Positions 11,790 to 23,422 of a stretch of DNA of 64,000 nt are shown here, piece after piece; the stretch's first letter is position 1; each line of letters starts with the position of its first letter. The translations under genes and the position numbers were made by a program. The notes below the pieces were generated by a model. That model did no database searches. It was not told where the DNA came from and was given only the letters and a program-made list of their open reading frames with translations. Origin of the DNA: Enoplolaimus lenunculus (taxonomy: Eukaryota > Nematoda > Enoplea > Enoplida > Thoracostomopsidae); the NCBI GenBank assembly GCA_030248215.1, contig JASANG010002723.1:62001-126000 (forward strand). The letters are read 5' to 3'.

Positions 11790-14700
11790 GCCGCCGCTTG
11801 AAGTCGGATCCATAAAACTATGAAATTTACAACACAAATTTCCGTAAAATTGACCAAACTAGTCGCTGTCTATGTTAAAAATAAGTCGTCTTTTATTCCG
11901 TAGGCCACATCGAGTACATTTGGATTCGGACTTTCCACCGCATAATACACAGATATCACACAGTTGTCGTGATATCTGAGACATTGCCTACAGTAACCGC
12001 CATTACGTTGGAGCACTTTTTGAACAAAGCGAACATCTTGGGTAGCTCGATTTTATACAACAGTTTTTTTGCTTAAGGCTTCGGAACACATTTTTGCAAC
12101 GCTTTTAGGTCTATGCCTAGGCTTAAGAAAACGCTAATCTACTATACGCACCTAACATTGGCCGCTACGATAGAGATATAAGGATACATACAGAAATTAA
12201 AGATAAAATACGAAACAACGATAGGTAAAATATGTATACCTACCTATGCATGTAAAAAATGGATACCGTGTCACGACAATTTGTTGACCGACTCCCTCTA
12301 ATCAGCTAGTTTTATTACTAAAGATATGAAATAATATATAAAATTTTACTGCTAAGATATGAAAGAGAGGAAGCCAATGTTTACTTATACGGGCGTAATA
12401 AAGCGTAAGCGATACAAAAATGGGTTCGTACGCCGAAGCCTAAGCCTAAGTAAACAATATAATCTAGAATAAACCTAATCTTTTATAGACCAAGCTTAAA
12501 ACTGGACGCCCCGTATTTGGCCAGAGGGCCATTTCTTATGAATACGCTAAAATCTACTCAACTTCTTAACAAATTCGAGTTTTTTTGCTTAGGCTTTATA
12601 TATAGGCTTTTAGCAACACATTTTTGCAACGCTTTTAGGCCTAGGCTTAGGCTTAAGAATACGATATTAATCTACTCAAAGCTAGGCCTAGGTTTTATTA
12701 AGAAAACGCTAATCTACTGTTTTATACGCACCTAACATTGGCTGCTGCGATAGAGATATATAAGGATACATACAGAAATCAAAGATAACATACGAAAGAG
12801 AACGATAGGTAAAATATGTATACCTACCTGCATGTAAAAAATGGATTCATCCTGGCATATATATTCAAAGTTACAATAAAACAAGAAAAATACTGAATTA
12901 AAAACACATATCAAAGAATTTTAGAACACAACCTTTCTTAGAGCACTCAATTTTATAGTGCCCGGTGGAAAATTTGCTTTGTGCTCATTCAGCAACCGCG
13001 ACCCTTTAAAGATTTATTTCCATAGGAGGAACAAAGAATCCATCAGCGTTGCAGCAAAAAATAACAGTAGAAAATAAGAACCGCGCTCTGCTGATGTATT
13101 AATATTGTGAACACTTGTGGACCCTTTCTGAGCAATTACCAACCCACGATCTGACGCAATTTGAACCCAATTTTCAGCTTAAGCTAAACTTTAATGAACT
13201 CGTAGATGCACATAATTCCTGGGCTGTAGATACTTGTTACTTATAAACTGAAGATAAGTTTTACTTAAACTCCTGTAAAACACGGTCGCAATTGGGTCGG
13301 TTTGGTTTCACGACAATTCATCGCCCGACAGTCGACCGATTCCTAATAATCCAAAACATCGTCTCGACGTTTCGTTACCCGATTATAGACATACCTATTA
13401 GGGCTGCTACAGTAGATGAAGCATATATTCCTAAGCCCAAGCGTTGGAAAAGCGTATTCCTAAAGCCTACGCCTAAGGTTAAGCCTAAAGCATAAAATGT
13501 AGTCTAAAATGTATTTGCCTAATACCTATTAGGGCTGCTACAGTAGATGAAGCATATATTCCTAAGCCCAAGCGTTGGAAAAGCGTATTCCTAAAACCTA
13601 CGCCTAAGGTTAAGCCTAAAGCATAAAATGTAGTCTAAAATGTATTTGCCTAATACCTTAGGGCTGCTACTGTAGATGAAGCATATATTCCTAAGCCCAA
13701 GCGTTGGAAAAGCGTATTCCTAAAGCCTACGCCTAAGGTTAAGCCTAAAGCATAAAATGTAGTCTAAAATGTATTTGCCTCTTTTTACGGACCCACCAGA
13801 AACCGGGACGGCCCTAAACATGGTCCCTGATTGTCAAGCCAGCCAAACATAAAACGGCCAATATTAAGGGACGTAACAGTAGATAGCGTATTCCTAAGCC
13901 TAAGCATTGCAAAAATGTGTTAGCCTAAGCCTAAAACTAAGCCTAAGCGTATAACCCACCAGAAAACTGGCCGCCGCTTGAAGTCGGATCCATAAAACGA
14001 TGAAATTTACAACACAAATTTCTGTAAAATTGACCAAACTAGTCGCTGTCTATGTTAAAAATAAGTCGTCTTTTATTCCGTAGGCCACATCGAGTACATT
14101 TGGATTCGGACTTTCCACCGCATAATACACAGATATCACACAGTTGTCGTGATATCTGAGACATTGCCTACAGTAACCGCCATTACGTTGGAGCACTTTT
14201 TGAACAAAGCGAACATCTTGGGTAGCTCGATTTTATACAACAGTTTTTTTGCTTAAGGCTTCGGAACACATTTTTGCAACGCTTTTAGGTCTATGCCTAG
14301 GCTTAAGAAAACGCTAATCTACTATACGCACCTAACATTGGCCGCTACGATAGAGATATAAGGATACATACAGAAATTAAAGATAAAATACGAAACAACG
14401 ATAGGTAAAATATGTATACCTACCTATGCATGTAAAAAATGGATACCGTGTCACGACAATTTGTTGACCGACTCCCTCTAATCAGCTAGTTTTATTACTA
14501 AAGATATGAAATAATATATAAAATTTTACTGCTAAGATATGAAAGAGAGGAAGCCAATGTTTACTTATACGGGCGTAATAAAGCGTAAGCGATACAAAAA
14601 TGGGTTCGTACGCCGAAGCCTAAGCCTAAGTAAACAATATAATCTAGAATAAACCTAATCTTTTATAGACCAAGCTTAAAACTGGACGCCCCGTATTTGG

Positions 14701-15350
14701 CCAGAGGGCCATTTCTTATGAATACGCTAAAATCTACTCAACTTCTTACAAATTCGAGTTTTTTTGCTTAGGCTTTATATATAGGCTTTTAGCAACACAT
14801 TTTTGCAACGCTTTTAGGTCTATGCCTAGGCTTAAGAAAACGCTAATCTACTATACGCACCTAACATTGGCCGCTACGATAGAGATATAAGGATACATAC
14901 AGAAATCAAAGATAAAATACGAAACAACGATAGGTAAAATATGTATACCTACCTATGCATGTAAAAAATGGATACCGTGTCACGACAATTCGTTGACCGA
15001 CTCCCTCTAATCAGCTAGTTTTATTACTAAAGATATGAAATAATATATAAAATTTTACTGCTAAGATATGAAAGAGAGGAAGCCAATGTTTACTTATAGG
15101 GGCGTAATAAAGCGTAAGCGATACAAAAATGGGTTCGTACGCCGAAGCCTAAGCCTAAGTAAACAATATAATCTAGAATAAACCTAATCTTTTATAGACC
15201 AAGCTTAAAACTGGACGGCCCGTATTTGGCCAGAGGGCCATTTCTTATGAATACGCTAAAATCTACTCAACTTCTTACAAATTCGAGTTTTTTGCTTAGG
15301 CTTTATATATATAGGCTTTTAGCAACACATTTTTGCAACGCTTTTAGGTC
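11790..15350. repeat. Satellite array II, 2.18-kb duplication plus 528-bp tandem
   Basis: The block beginning CCGCCGCTTGAAGTCGGATC occurs near 11790 and again near 13969 (offset about 2180 bp) with very few differences over some 750 bp. From 14283 a 528-bp segment is repeated once more to about 15345. These units share the ACTGGACGCCC, TTTGGCCAGAGGG and GCCTAAGCCTAAG words with array I, so both arrays have a common origin. The region 12740-13290 within the first copy is single-copy. Confidence 0.85.
13383..13782. repeat. Tandem repeat, three units of about 133 bp
   Basis: Three near-identical units start at GGGCTGCTACAGTAGATGAAG and run through GCCCAAGCGTTGGAAAAGCG and GCCTAAAGCATAAAATGTAG. 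Each contains degenerate GCCTAA words. The array is embedded in array II. Confidence 0.85.
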
Positions 15351-16925
15351 TATGTCTCCTGAGATAGCATTAACATTTGGACATCAGTACTGCGTATAAG
15401 TTGTCTCTTGAGATATCATGAGCCTCTGGGTTAGCAGTACAGCGCATGACTTGTGTTTGCTAAGACAACATCAACATCTTGGATTGCAGTACAGCGTATG
15501 ATTTGGGTCACCTGAGACATTATGGACAGTTCTAGGACAGCAGTACAGCATTTGAGTTCTGTTCCTGAGATTGCATGAACATCTGGGACAGCAGTACAGC
15601 GTATGCGTTGCTTCTCCTGAGATAGCATGAACATTTGGGAGAGCAGTACAGTGCATGATTTGTGTCTTCTGAGACAGCATAAACATCATGGCAGCCGTAC
15701 AACGTATGGTACGGGTCACCTGACACAGTATGGATGCCTCTGTACAACAGTACAGTGTATGCGTTGTGTCTGCTGATATAGCATGAACATCTGGGACAAC
15801 ACTACAGCGTATGATCTGGTTCACCTGAGACAGCATGTACAACTCTGCTACAGCAGTACAGCGTATGAGTTGTGTCTGCTGAAATAGAGTGTCATCTGGG
15901 AGAGCAGTACAGCGCATGAATTGGTTCACTTAAGACACATAGATAATTGCGACTGTACAACAGCTCAGCTGGGTCACCTGATACAGCATGGGTAGCTCTG
16001 GGACAGCAGTATACAGCGTGGATAGCTCTGGGACAGCAGGACAGCGTATGCGGTGTGTGTGCTGAAATAGCATGAACATCCGTTACAGCAGTGCAGCGTA
16101 TTAATTGTGTCTTTGGAGATAGCATGAACACACTGTACTGCAGTAGGTACAGCGCATGACTTGGTTCACCTAATGCGAGGTTCACGTTATAACCAGGGCA
16201 GCTTGGGACACGTTTTGTCCCTATTAGACTATTGGGTAAGATTTTGTCTGCTTATAAACCCTTATCGTATTCAAAAATTCGTATGTGTCTTCTATTAACA
16301 TGTTTGGGTCACGTTTTGTTCTTCAATATCATATGATATTCGAGTTATTGTCTGCGAATATCATATGATATATTTTCAAATGTCTGCATACTTGAGGTAA
16401 CATACCCTAATTGTCCTGTTGAATATCATACGATCCTAGAATTTGAAATTTGAATTTTTGAATTCTGAAGCTGTGGTTCGAAGTGATTTTGTGTCGGAAA
16501 CGATTTGCAGGCGTGTATTTGGTATTTAAAGCATATTTGTGCCGTTGCCGTCCAACTTTTCATTCGTTTATTAGTACCCAAAGGTTATACTGTCCAGCTG
16601 AATATCATATGATATTCGTTGAAATTTTAGAATATCTGATTTTCGCATAAATGTTCCACAGTATCACGTGACATACCGTCCCTTGTGTTGGCGTCGAATC
16701 AACATGGGACAAACCGTGTCTCGCTGCCCCGGATATAACGTGAACCCCGCATAAGACTTGCGATAGTACTACAGCGTAGCTGGGTCGCCTGAGAAAGCAT
16801 AAATAGCTCTGGGACAGCCGTTCAGCATGAGTTGTGTCTCCTGAGATAGCATAAACATCTGGAACAGCAGTACAGCGTTCAAGCTAGGTCACCTGAAACA
16901 GCATGTACAGCTCTGACAGCAGTAA
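15350..16925. repeat. Minisatellite, unit about 60 bp, split by element B
   Basis: Degenerate units of the form GGGACAGCAGTACAGCGTATG followed by TTGTGTC, CTGAGATAGCATGAACATC repeat from 15350 to 16170 and resume from 16755 to about 16925. The interruption is the TIR element at 16174-16751. The repeat-encoded minus-strand peptides (CTAV..DVHAIS) follow from the DNA repeat and are not evidence of a gene. Confidence 0.85.
16174..16751. mobile_element. TIR element B (copy 2), PIF/Harbinger-like, intact ends
   Basis: The left end is TGCGAGGTTCACGTTATAACC. The right end is the inverted copy, finishing CCCCGCA. TAA flanks both sides (16171-16173, 16752-16754), giving a 3-bp target duplication inside a minisatellite. 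It is closely similar to 793-1412 along most of its length and carries AATATCATATGATATT palindromes. It is non-autonomous. Confidence 0.75.
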
Positions 16926-17139
16926 AAAAGGCGTTTTCTCAGGTCGATTCATTTTTTAAGAAAAACAACCATTTTACAAAGTAGCAGCTGGAACACTTGT
17001 GGCAGTAGTACAGCGTATCAATCAACTGTTGTACCAGGATGCTACAACAGCAGGGCCAGCTTGGATTGTGCGAAGGCTGCGACAGCGTGATAGTGTCAAC
17101 TGCGATTTCATGTCCTATTAATATACTTGGTACTGTTAC

Positions 17140-17247
17140 CTAATGTGGCAAACACGTTTTGCATCACTTGTAAAGATCCAATATTGAAAATCAGTATTCT
17201 TCTGTCCGCCAACCCAAACGTCAGAATTTTGCAACGAATAAATTGTC
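17140..17247 (-). CDS. Exon 8: third CTLD, second part (C-type-lectin-like)
   Basis: The exon continues CTLD3 from exon 7. The translation reads VWVGGQKNTDFQYWIF and then ...KRVC, matching the WIG/WxG core and the fourth cysteine of a C-type-lectin fold. The acceptor is AATTTTTATAG before position 17247, with entry phase 2 exactly as exon 7 leaves it. The donor AG|GTAACA at 17139-17138 gives exit phase 2. Without splicing the frame would stop two codons later, leaving a CTLD that lacks its last two cysteines. I therefore expect at least one more exon below 17.1 kb, which I could not find among the satellites. The role (ligand binding outside the cell) is inferred from the fold. Confidence 0.65.
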
Positions 17248-17284
17248 CTATAAAAATTACGTTTACTAACATTCTATCGGAACA

Positions 17285-17395
17285 TATATGAGTCGTAGGC
17301 CAGACTGCTACTGACGATTACTACAATTGGCCTGGAACCCATTTGCTATTCAGAGCAATATCTGTTTAGCTGGCCAAGAACAGCAACAACAACCT
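17285..17395. repeat. Fragment of TIR element G (GTCGTAGGCCA family)
   Basis: The words GTCGTAGGCCAGACTGCTA, CAATTGGCCT and TTTGCTATTCAG match the complete copy at 51303-51606. Only one end is preserved here. Confidence 0.5.
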
Positions 17396-17657
17396 GCTAG
17401 TGGTTCTAGGTTTAATTGATAACATACAACAGTAATCAGGTCAAAATAGGTTAATTACTAATTGGACTTAGTTATAGTTTGGTTTATAACATATGCACAT
17501 TTCATTTCAGTAGAAAGATACGTTGAAATAAAAATTCAGATCGGTGTTTAGATTCAGAATAGCCAATAAAAGCTTGACAAATATAAATCAGCTTGCTGTT
17601 TATTTGCTGAGAAAAACAACTGTGATCGTTGTAAAGATTTTAATATACTGAACTTAT

Positions 17658-18323
17658 GTCAGTCACACGTTACTAAAAGCACTCTGCGCACGAGTAACGT
17701 CCTACAGTATAGTTAGCTAAATAAATGTCCGCCGCTACTTGAACTATAAAAGCGGACATTTCGATACCGTTGTTCTGAGGAAAAAATGTCCGCATAGCTA
17801 TCAATATTTCTAATGTATGTCCGATACAGTGTTTTTATGCGACTTATACAATACTAAATTTTTCAAATTGATTAAAGTTGCATTATGTTTTAGCCGACGT
17901 AAAACGCATCTTTGGTGCTCTAAATTGAGATGTCAGCATTTAAGATTGAAAAATCCAAAACGTTACTGTAGCCAAGTGCTTTGAAAATTTTATCATTTTT
18001 GAGCCCTGACGCCAAATATACCCCAGTCCAGCTCAGAAATGAACTTTTACAAACATTTTAAATGATTTCGCGCATATTAGCTACTTTTAAAATTTGTGGC
18101 GTATGTAAGAACTAACATTTAAAACTTTAGCTAGCTACACCGTTATTGCCACATAAATTTTGTCCGCACACCGTTGCGCTGAACTCATAAATGTCCGCTT
18201 ATTAGCTATGTCGCCAGTGGACAAAACGTAGGACTGGTAGACGGTATGGACGTCCATACCGTTCCAGCAGAACAGGGTGGACTTTATTTGTGCGCAACCT
18301 ACAAACGGTAACGTGTGAGTGAC
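17658..18323. mobile_element. TIR element with GTCASTCACACGTTAC ends, about 666 bp
   Basis: The left end GTCAGTCACACGTTAC and the right end (complement of GTCACTCACACGTTAC) form inverted termini. Repeated AAATGTCCGC words lie near both ends and in the middle. There is no coding sequence. It sits in intron 7 of the CTLD gene. Superfamily unknown. Confidence 0.65.
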
Positions 18324-18689
18324 ATTACGTCAGGGCGGCTGCTAGTGTACCCGATGTTCCCCAAACCTGGCAACGAGGGCCCCTGATCATGTCGAAATCT
18401 AATAAAAACTCGTCAAACTTGATGCGTATGCGAATTAAAAGCGGCGCTGCAATATTTTAACATTTTTGAGCGTAGAGAAAACCTGACGAGCGAAGCGAAC
18501 CTGAGGCCAAACGCAATTTTAACACTTGTATTTATTTGTTCAACCTCAACACAAAACTAAAGTTTTTGAACATTAAAGTAATAGTTTTTGAAATTTGTGA
18601 AAAAATTTCAAAGAAACCTAAAGGGCAAACTATTATTGATACAAAAATGACACTTTGCAAGCATAGTTACCTAGTAAGCCACCTGAATT

Positions 18690-18945
18690 ATTCACGTTTA
18701 CGCTCAAGTCAGTACAAAGGCCCATATTGTCAAATGTATATAATAATTAGCAACTATCATCAGTTAATAACAGTGTTTGAAACTCACTAACTATTGCAGT
18801 TGTTGAACTAAAAATTGGCAAAGCGGTAGAGCAAGGCGTCTGCGAAAAATGTTCCGAATTTTGAGTCTAGTTCAAAAGTTGCAAAACCTATCACCAACTG
18901 GTTATAGGTGCTGCACATATTTAAGAATACGGACCAATGTATTAA
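18690..18945 (+). repeat. SINE-like repeat with tRNA-like segment
   Basis: A diverged, opposite-strand copy lies at about 25830-25990, with a further tail fragment near 61500-61560. They share CTCACTAACTATTGCAGTTG and CCTATCACCAACTGG...GCTGCACATATTTAAGAATAC. At 18815-18890 a tRNA-like segment (GGCAAAGCGGTAGAGC, then GTCTGCG, then AGTTCAAA) resembles A and B boxes. The 25.9-kb copy lacks this segment. Confidence 0.45.
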
Positions 18946-19403
18946 TTCCATAGTAAAGTTCGGATTAGCAATTTGATTTTTTGATCGTTGCGGTTAACAT
19001 TGATATAACGCCGCCATGCCATCAACGTAGCGTTTGATAAATTACGCGAAACAACTTTTGGTTCAACAAAGAAGTGTGTGTCAATGCTTTTTAAGTAGAA
19101 ATGTTTAAGCGAATACCACTCCACGTCAGAATATTGGGCGAACCATGAACGTGGGATTCAGTGAAGAAAATTTAGCAAAAAACTGTGTCAAAAACATTAT
19201 TTATATTTATATAACACGACATCCATTGTACCGTTTTTTGAACATACTTTAATTATCATGAAAAATGGTGTCAAAACTCACTGAGCATTACTACTTTTCG
19301 TTCTCGTGAAAACACTGCTACATATTTTAAACATGTTTCTGTCATAAAAGCGAATTAGGATAAATATTAATTTCTATTTTAGCAAAGACGACTAAATTCT
19401 TAC

Positions 19404-19581
19404 AGTAAATTTTCAAAATCGTCGTATTCTTGTTGAGATTCAAACGCTGGGAAAGCAGCTTTATAATGTAAACTTGCACACGTTGCTCTACCAACTCTAG
19501 AAGTATCGGCGATTCCGCTATTCAAATAACAAATGCCGTTTCGGTTGTCCCAATCTACTGGGCACACGCTGTTGTCGTCAC
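19404..19581 (-). CDS. Exon 7: third CTLD, first part
   Basis: The translation reads VCPVDWDNRNGICYLNSG, then RATC, then FPAFESQQEYDDF. This is the opening of a long-form C-type-lectin-like domain: CP..W hairpin with two cysteines, helix 1 with its cysteine, and the short-side-chain/LPxF strand. The acceptor ACCGTTTAG lies before 19581 and the donor is GTAAGA after 19404. Entry phase 1 matches the exit of exon 6, and exit phase 2 matches the entry of exon 8. The phase-2 intron falls at the same place in the fold as the one between exons 4 and 5, so CTLD1 and CTLD3 are probably tandem duplicates. It was not picked up as a long open frame because the exon is short. Confidence 0.75.
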
Positions 19582-20308
19582 CTAAACGGTAATTTTTTTA
19601 CATTTAATATTGTTTTATATTTGTTGTCATAATTGTAAAATTGAAACCTGTGATAATTGACAAACTCGATGCATAATGAGTCGGTTGTAATCAACGACTT
19701 CAGCGATTAGTTTCTAGCGCAAGCAGTTTAAGCCAGCTTATCATAGTTTTTCGGGCAAACGTGCCTTATAAGTTGCATCACTTAAACGGAGCCTTTGTTA
19801 GTTTTACAAATTCGCTGATGCTTTAAGCATCAGATGCCACCCGGCGGTCTGTGTTTTGCGATTCTTAGATAGATCATACATGTAAATTTGTGTGTTTATA
19901 GAATTTTCTTCCGTGACTCAGGTGGTTCAACATAAAATCACATGAGCTTACACTAGTCACCCTGGGTCGACGCACATTTTCGACTGTGCTCAAGTTAACT
20001 ATGTCTAGTGATGATCGTGATATTCAACTCTTAACCAAGCGTATATGCGTTTGATCGTACAACTTTTGCGATCGCTTGGAGATTTGATGTATGTCGAAAT
20101 TGGTTTTGAAGGTTGGCGAATTATTCAGACGATTGCAATTTAACTGCTGTATGCATCAGCAGTGCTTAAGCGAAGGATTGTGATCCATAGACTTGTACGG
20201 CGTAACACTGCAGCATTTTTCTGTATAAGAGACTGTCGTCGTACTCAGGTTAGGGTTATTTTTCCGTCGCAACTATAGGCTACTCGCTTGTATTCAAGCG
20301 AACTATAC

Positions 20309-20932
20309 TCGAGCGTCAAGCTCCTATAACTGAGTGGTGATGGTATACGCCTCCCACTCCAGTCACCGGAGTTCGAATCCTAGCATAAAAGTAGGTCTCA
20401 GGAGAAATAGAAACTATTCATGTGAGAAAGGGTTAAGCGAAAAATTTTCAGTTTACTATCTATAACCCCTTCTCACATTGAGTTGCCTATAGGCAACTCA
20501 GCGCAGTGTATATACGTTAAATAACATATATCGCACCGTGTTTAACAATTGCAACACGTATACATAGTCTTAAATTACCACAAGACATAAGAGCCCCCTC
20601 GGGCTCGAGCGTCAAGCTCCTATACCTGAGTGACGATGGTTGCGCCTCCCACTCCAGTCGCTGGAGTTCGAATCCTAGCATAAAAGTAGGTCTCAGGAGA
20701 AATAGAAACTATTCATGTGAGAAAGGGTTAAGCGAAAAATTTTCAGTTAACTATCTATAACCCCTTCTCACATTGAGTTGCCTATACGCAACTCAGCGCA
20801 GTGTATATACGTTAAACAATATATATCGCACCGTGTGTAACAATTGCAACACGTATACATAGTACTAAATCCCCACAAGACGTGAGAGCTTCCTCTGGCT
20901 CGAGCGTCAAGCTCCTATAGCTGAGTGGTGAT
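20309..20932 (+). repeat. Tandem tRNA-like repeat, 295-bp units (two full, one cut)
   Basis: Units start at CTCGAGCGTCAAGCTCC: 20309, 20604 and 20899 (truncated at 20932). Each full unit has a tRNA-like head: an A-box-like TAACTGAGTGGTGATGG and a B-box-like GGAGTTCGAATCC, about 40 bp apart. A body follows, containing GAGAAAGGGTTAAGCG, a short hairpin TTGCCTATAGGCAA and CAATTGCAACACGTATACAT. The arrangement is head-to-tail with no poly-A tails, unlike a normal SINE. A related copy lies at 40028-40336. It lies in intron 6. Confidence 0.75.
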
Positions 20933-20939
20933 TTGCCAT

Positions 20940-21397
20940 TATATTTGCTTAATAAATATGCCTCTGGCATTCATGAAAAAACAATTACGCAAAAATGCTG
21001 TATTACACACACCCGTTATTGACAATTCTAAAATAAATTACGGTAACCCATCAACCGTATGAAAGGGTATTTTATCATTCGTAGTAAACGTGACAAATTG
21101 GATCGTGATGTATTTTTGTTCTGGAATTGTCGTCGAAAATTTTCTGATTGGGCGTTACAGAACTCCGAGCCCTTGTTTTCGCAACAAAATTTGCCGGGTC
21201 TTTGTTGCAAACGGTTTGACCAGGTCGGCATCAATTTAATATAGTTGGGACGTTTAAAGGGTTGATATTCGACTCCGTAAAAGCCCTTGAATACTATTTG
21301 CCCTCGCTTCAGCGCGCAATCGAAATTTTTGTCCTCTTTCAACATTTTTAAGACTTAAAACAAAAGTAACATCAAACATATTTTTATGATAACAACA
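20940..21397. other. Intron sequence with overlapping ORFs, not assigned
   Basis: Two open frames overlap on opposite strands (21059-21244 plus, 21028-21345 minus). Both contain paired cysteines, and the plus one is faintly reminiscent of a FLYWCH-type finger. The match is too weak to call. Confidence 0.2.
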
Positions 21398-21621
21398 CAC
21401 TGTAAATTTCAGTGAGTTGCGTTTAACTCAGTCTAGAGTTAAGACTATCAGAACTCAAAATGCTGAGTAAATTCGACTTTTTCAGAGTTAATTAATCGAC
21501 TTACCCGAAGTTAACTCAACTCAACGTGAGAGTCAACTCAACTCAGAGTACGTTACTGTTCGTAACTCAGAACTAGTCCTGCCATCTGAGTTCATTAGTC
21601 AACTCATTGGAATTTACAGTG
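21398..21621. mobile_element. TIR element C (copy 1), CACTGTAAATTTCAGTGAG ends
   Basis: Inverted ends CACTGTAAATTTCAGTGAG and the complement of CACTGTAAATTCCAATGAG bound 224 bp full of AACTCA/GAGTTA words, giving a foldback. Copies lie at 39350-39599 and 43973-44235, and a cousin at 61163-61350. CACTG ends recall Chapaev or CACTA-type elements, but I saw no clean target duplication. Confidence 0.7.
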
Positions 21622-21841
21622 CGACAACAGCGACAACAAAAACATTAATAAACCGGAATCCGTTCCGGTCTCGAACACGCCGAAGCCGCTACTGTTCCTA
21701 TAGCGAAAAACCGTCCCTAGCCCGTTGTTGATGAGCTCGTGTAATTCCTCATAGAATAGGCAACGATTACATTAGGTGCGAGCATGTCTAATGACTATGA
21801 GAGTGTAAAACACCTCACGCCGACCGTAGTCTGCCTCTTAC

Positions 21842-22270
21842 TGCAAGCGTCGAAGTACGGAATTTGGCATACAGTAGCTCGGTTGATACTATTCGTTGGC
21901 AACGTAGAAATTGTTTCTGGTGTGCCAGCAGCTTTTACAGTGTATCGATTGGTGAATGCAGAGATTGGTTGATTAGTTGCCCAAACATTAATTGGATCTT
22001 TACATTTGACGTCTAATCCATCGGTAATATAGTAGTCCGGATAATAGTTGTCTGATTCGGATTCTGTCCAAACTTCACGTCCAGAACTTCCACCGATATC
22101 TGCGTCAACAAAGTTAACAAAATCATTCCAAACTGATGCATTTTTAAAACTTGGCAATTTTGCGTTAGTGTTTGCCGTTTGACATGTAGTTTTTGCATCT
22201 GAATACGTTTCGTCAACGCCATAGTATTTATAACACGCGGATGTAGTTTCTGTCCAACCTGGTGGGCAGT
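21842..22270 (-). CDS. Exon 6: complete second CTLD
   Basis: One exon encodes a whole 142-residue C-type-lectin-like domain. It opens CPPGWTETTSACYKYY, continues DAKTTC..LPSF, then REVW..YYITDGLDVKC, then VWATNQP, and closes TVCQIPYFDAC. All six cysteines of a long-form CTLD are present in order. The canonical calcium/sugar motifs are not intact: NQP stands where EPN or QPD would be and no WND precedes the fifth cysteine, so calcium-dependent sugar binding is doubtful. The acceptor is TTTTTAG before 22270 and the donor GTAAGA after 21842. Phase 1 on both sides makes it a class 1-1 exon that can be duplicated or shuffled without a frame change. Exon 5 splices in frame to give ...FDYC-D-CPPGW. 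Confidence 0.85.
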
Positions 22271-22299
22271 CTAAAAATGCTAAATAGTTAATTGCTACA

Positions 22300-22640
22300 A
22301 TAATGCTAATTCACTTCGACAAGCAGTGGTGGAATGAGATTTTTTGACGCGATCGAAGCAGGCAAAAAACTCAGTACTGTAGTGCTGCCGATCGCATTAC
22401 ATTATTAATATGAAGCGAAGAAATTTAGCAGAACTGTGTAAAGAAATGTTTAACCTAAATACATGTCTAGGCTAAGCTATAGGCTTAGGCCTAGACTAAG
22501 TTATAGGCTTAGGCCTAGGGTTAGCTATAGGTTTATCCTTGTGCCGAGGTTTAGGTGTAGGTTTAGGCTTAGCTAAGCAGCGTGAACATAGCCAGGATTT
22601 TGGGTTTGGGTGCCCCACAGCTCTAAAAATTGTTACTGCT
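22300..22640. repeat. Degenerate TTAGGC-type tract in intron 5
   Basis: From 22470 to 22575 the words TAGGCTTAGGCCTAGG and AGGTTTAGGTGTAGG repeat. The tract is a degenerate run of the motif found in several TIR elements of this window. Confidence 0.5.
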
Positions 22641-22765
22641 AAAGGTGGCGCAATGTCGTGCGACGCTGTCCATTTGTGTCCGTCACCGTGCGGCATCTTT
22701 GTTCGCACGCGAGTTGCCGTACGGCGCCGGACGCTTGTACGCGTACGACGCGCGCGGTTACACAC
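22640..22765. repeat. GC-rich foldback-type segment
   Basis: GC-rich words (GTCCGTCACCGTGCGGC, GTACGGCGCCGGACGC, GTACGACGCGCGCGG) match the interior style of the family F elements at 43519-43681 and 59654-59837. Ends are unclear. Confidence 0.4.
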
Positions 22766-23099
22766 CAGAAAAACAGTGATGGATGATAATTATCAAAAAG
22801 TATACCGTCATACCAAAATAAAGCACAAATGCCTGGGACGTATGACTGCAGAGAACCAAGGAGTATTCTCTGTATTCGAACTTGTCAAAAAATCTTTTGA
22901 TTTCTGAATCTTGTAATATTTTTAAAACTGATTTTGTTTTTCAAGCCCAGTGTTCGCGCTAAGCCCTGCCTGACCAGAGCTGGCAAGTATTCAAACATTT
23001 TACTCTGGAACAAAATCGCACCTTGCCTAGGGTTGTGCGAACCAAAAACCAAATTCGGGTTTATCAACAGAGTCGAATTCCAAGGCGCATGATTACAAT

Positions 23100-23246
23100 T
23101 GGTAAGTTTCGATGCAGAAACATTACACCTCGCCAATACCCCTTGTGGTCACCATGGCCTCCATATTATCCACCGAGCCCCATACCATCTGACCTAGCGT
23201 TTTGTGGTTACCAAATCTCCAGTTTTCTTTTCGGGCCAACGTATTA
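23100..23246 (+). pseudogene. Possible mariner transposase remnant
   Basis: The plus-strand peptide contains YPPSPIPSDLAFCGYQ followed by FLFGP. This resembles the mariner block HPPYSPDLAPCDYHLFGP, which holds the third catalytic aspartate. The rest of the transposase is not visible and the similarity is local, so this is at best a short fossil. Confidence 0.35.
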
Positions 23247-23251
23247 AAGAA

Positions 23252-23422
23252 CAAGGCTGTAATAGTGGTATAAGCATGTTTCTAAGTCGAAGGCTAAGCT
23301 TAAACCTAAGCGTAAGAAAAAGTCTATACCTAAACCTAAGCGCCTAAGCCTAAACCAGCAAAAAATAAATCTAAAGCCGAAGTTTGCTCTATTGAAGTTT
23401 CGTGTAAAAACAGTCCGCCCAT
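23252..23422. mobile_element. TIR element D (copy 1), TTAGGC-bearing
   Basis: Weakly conserved ends (AAGGCTGTAATAGTGGTATAAG and the complement of CAGTCCGCCCATG) enclose a run of CCTAAGCG/GCCTAAACC words. The layout matches the clearer copies at 46229-46382 and 50670-50878. Confidence 0.45.

Noticed and set aside
15431-16185. Long cysteine-containing minus-strand ORFs
   Set aside because: They are translations of the 60-bp minisatellite. Several frames stay open because the unit repeats.
20309-20400. Functional tRNA gene
   Set aside because: A- and B-box-like motifs are present, but the anticodon arm does not pair properly and the segment is part of a 295-bp tandem repeat.
21028-21345. Possible FLYWCH zinc finger
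   Set aside because: Only a few residues match, overlapping frames on the two strands compete, and the spacing of the Cys and His residues is wrong.
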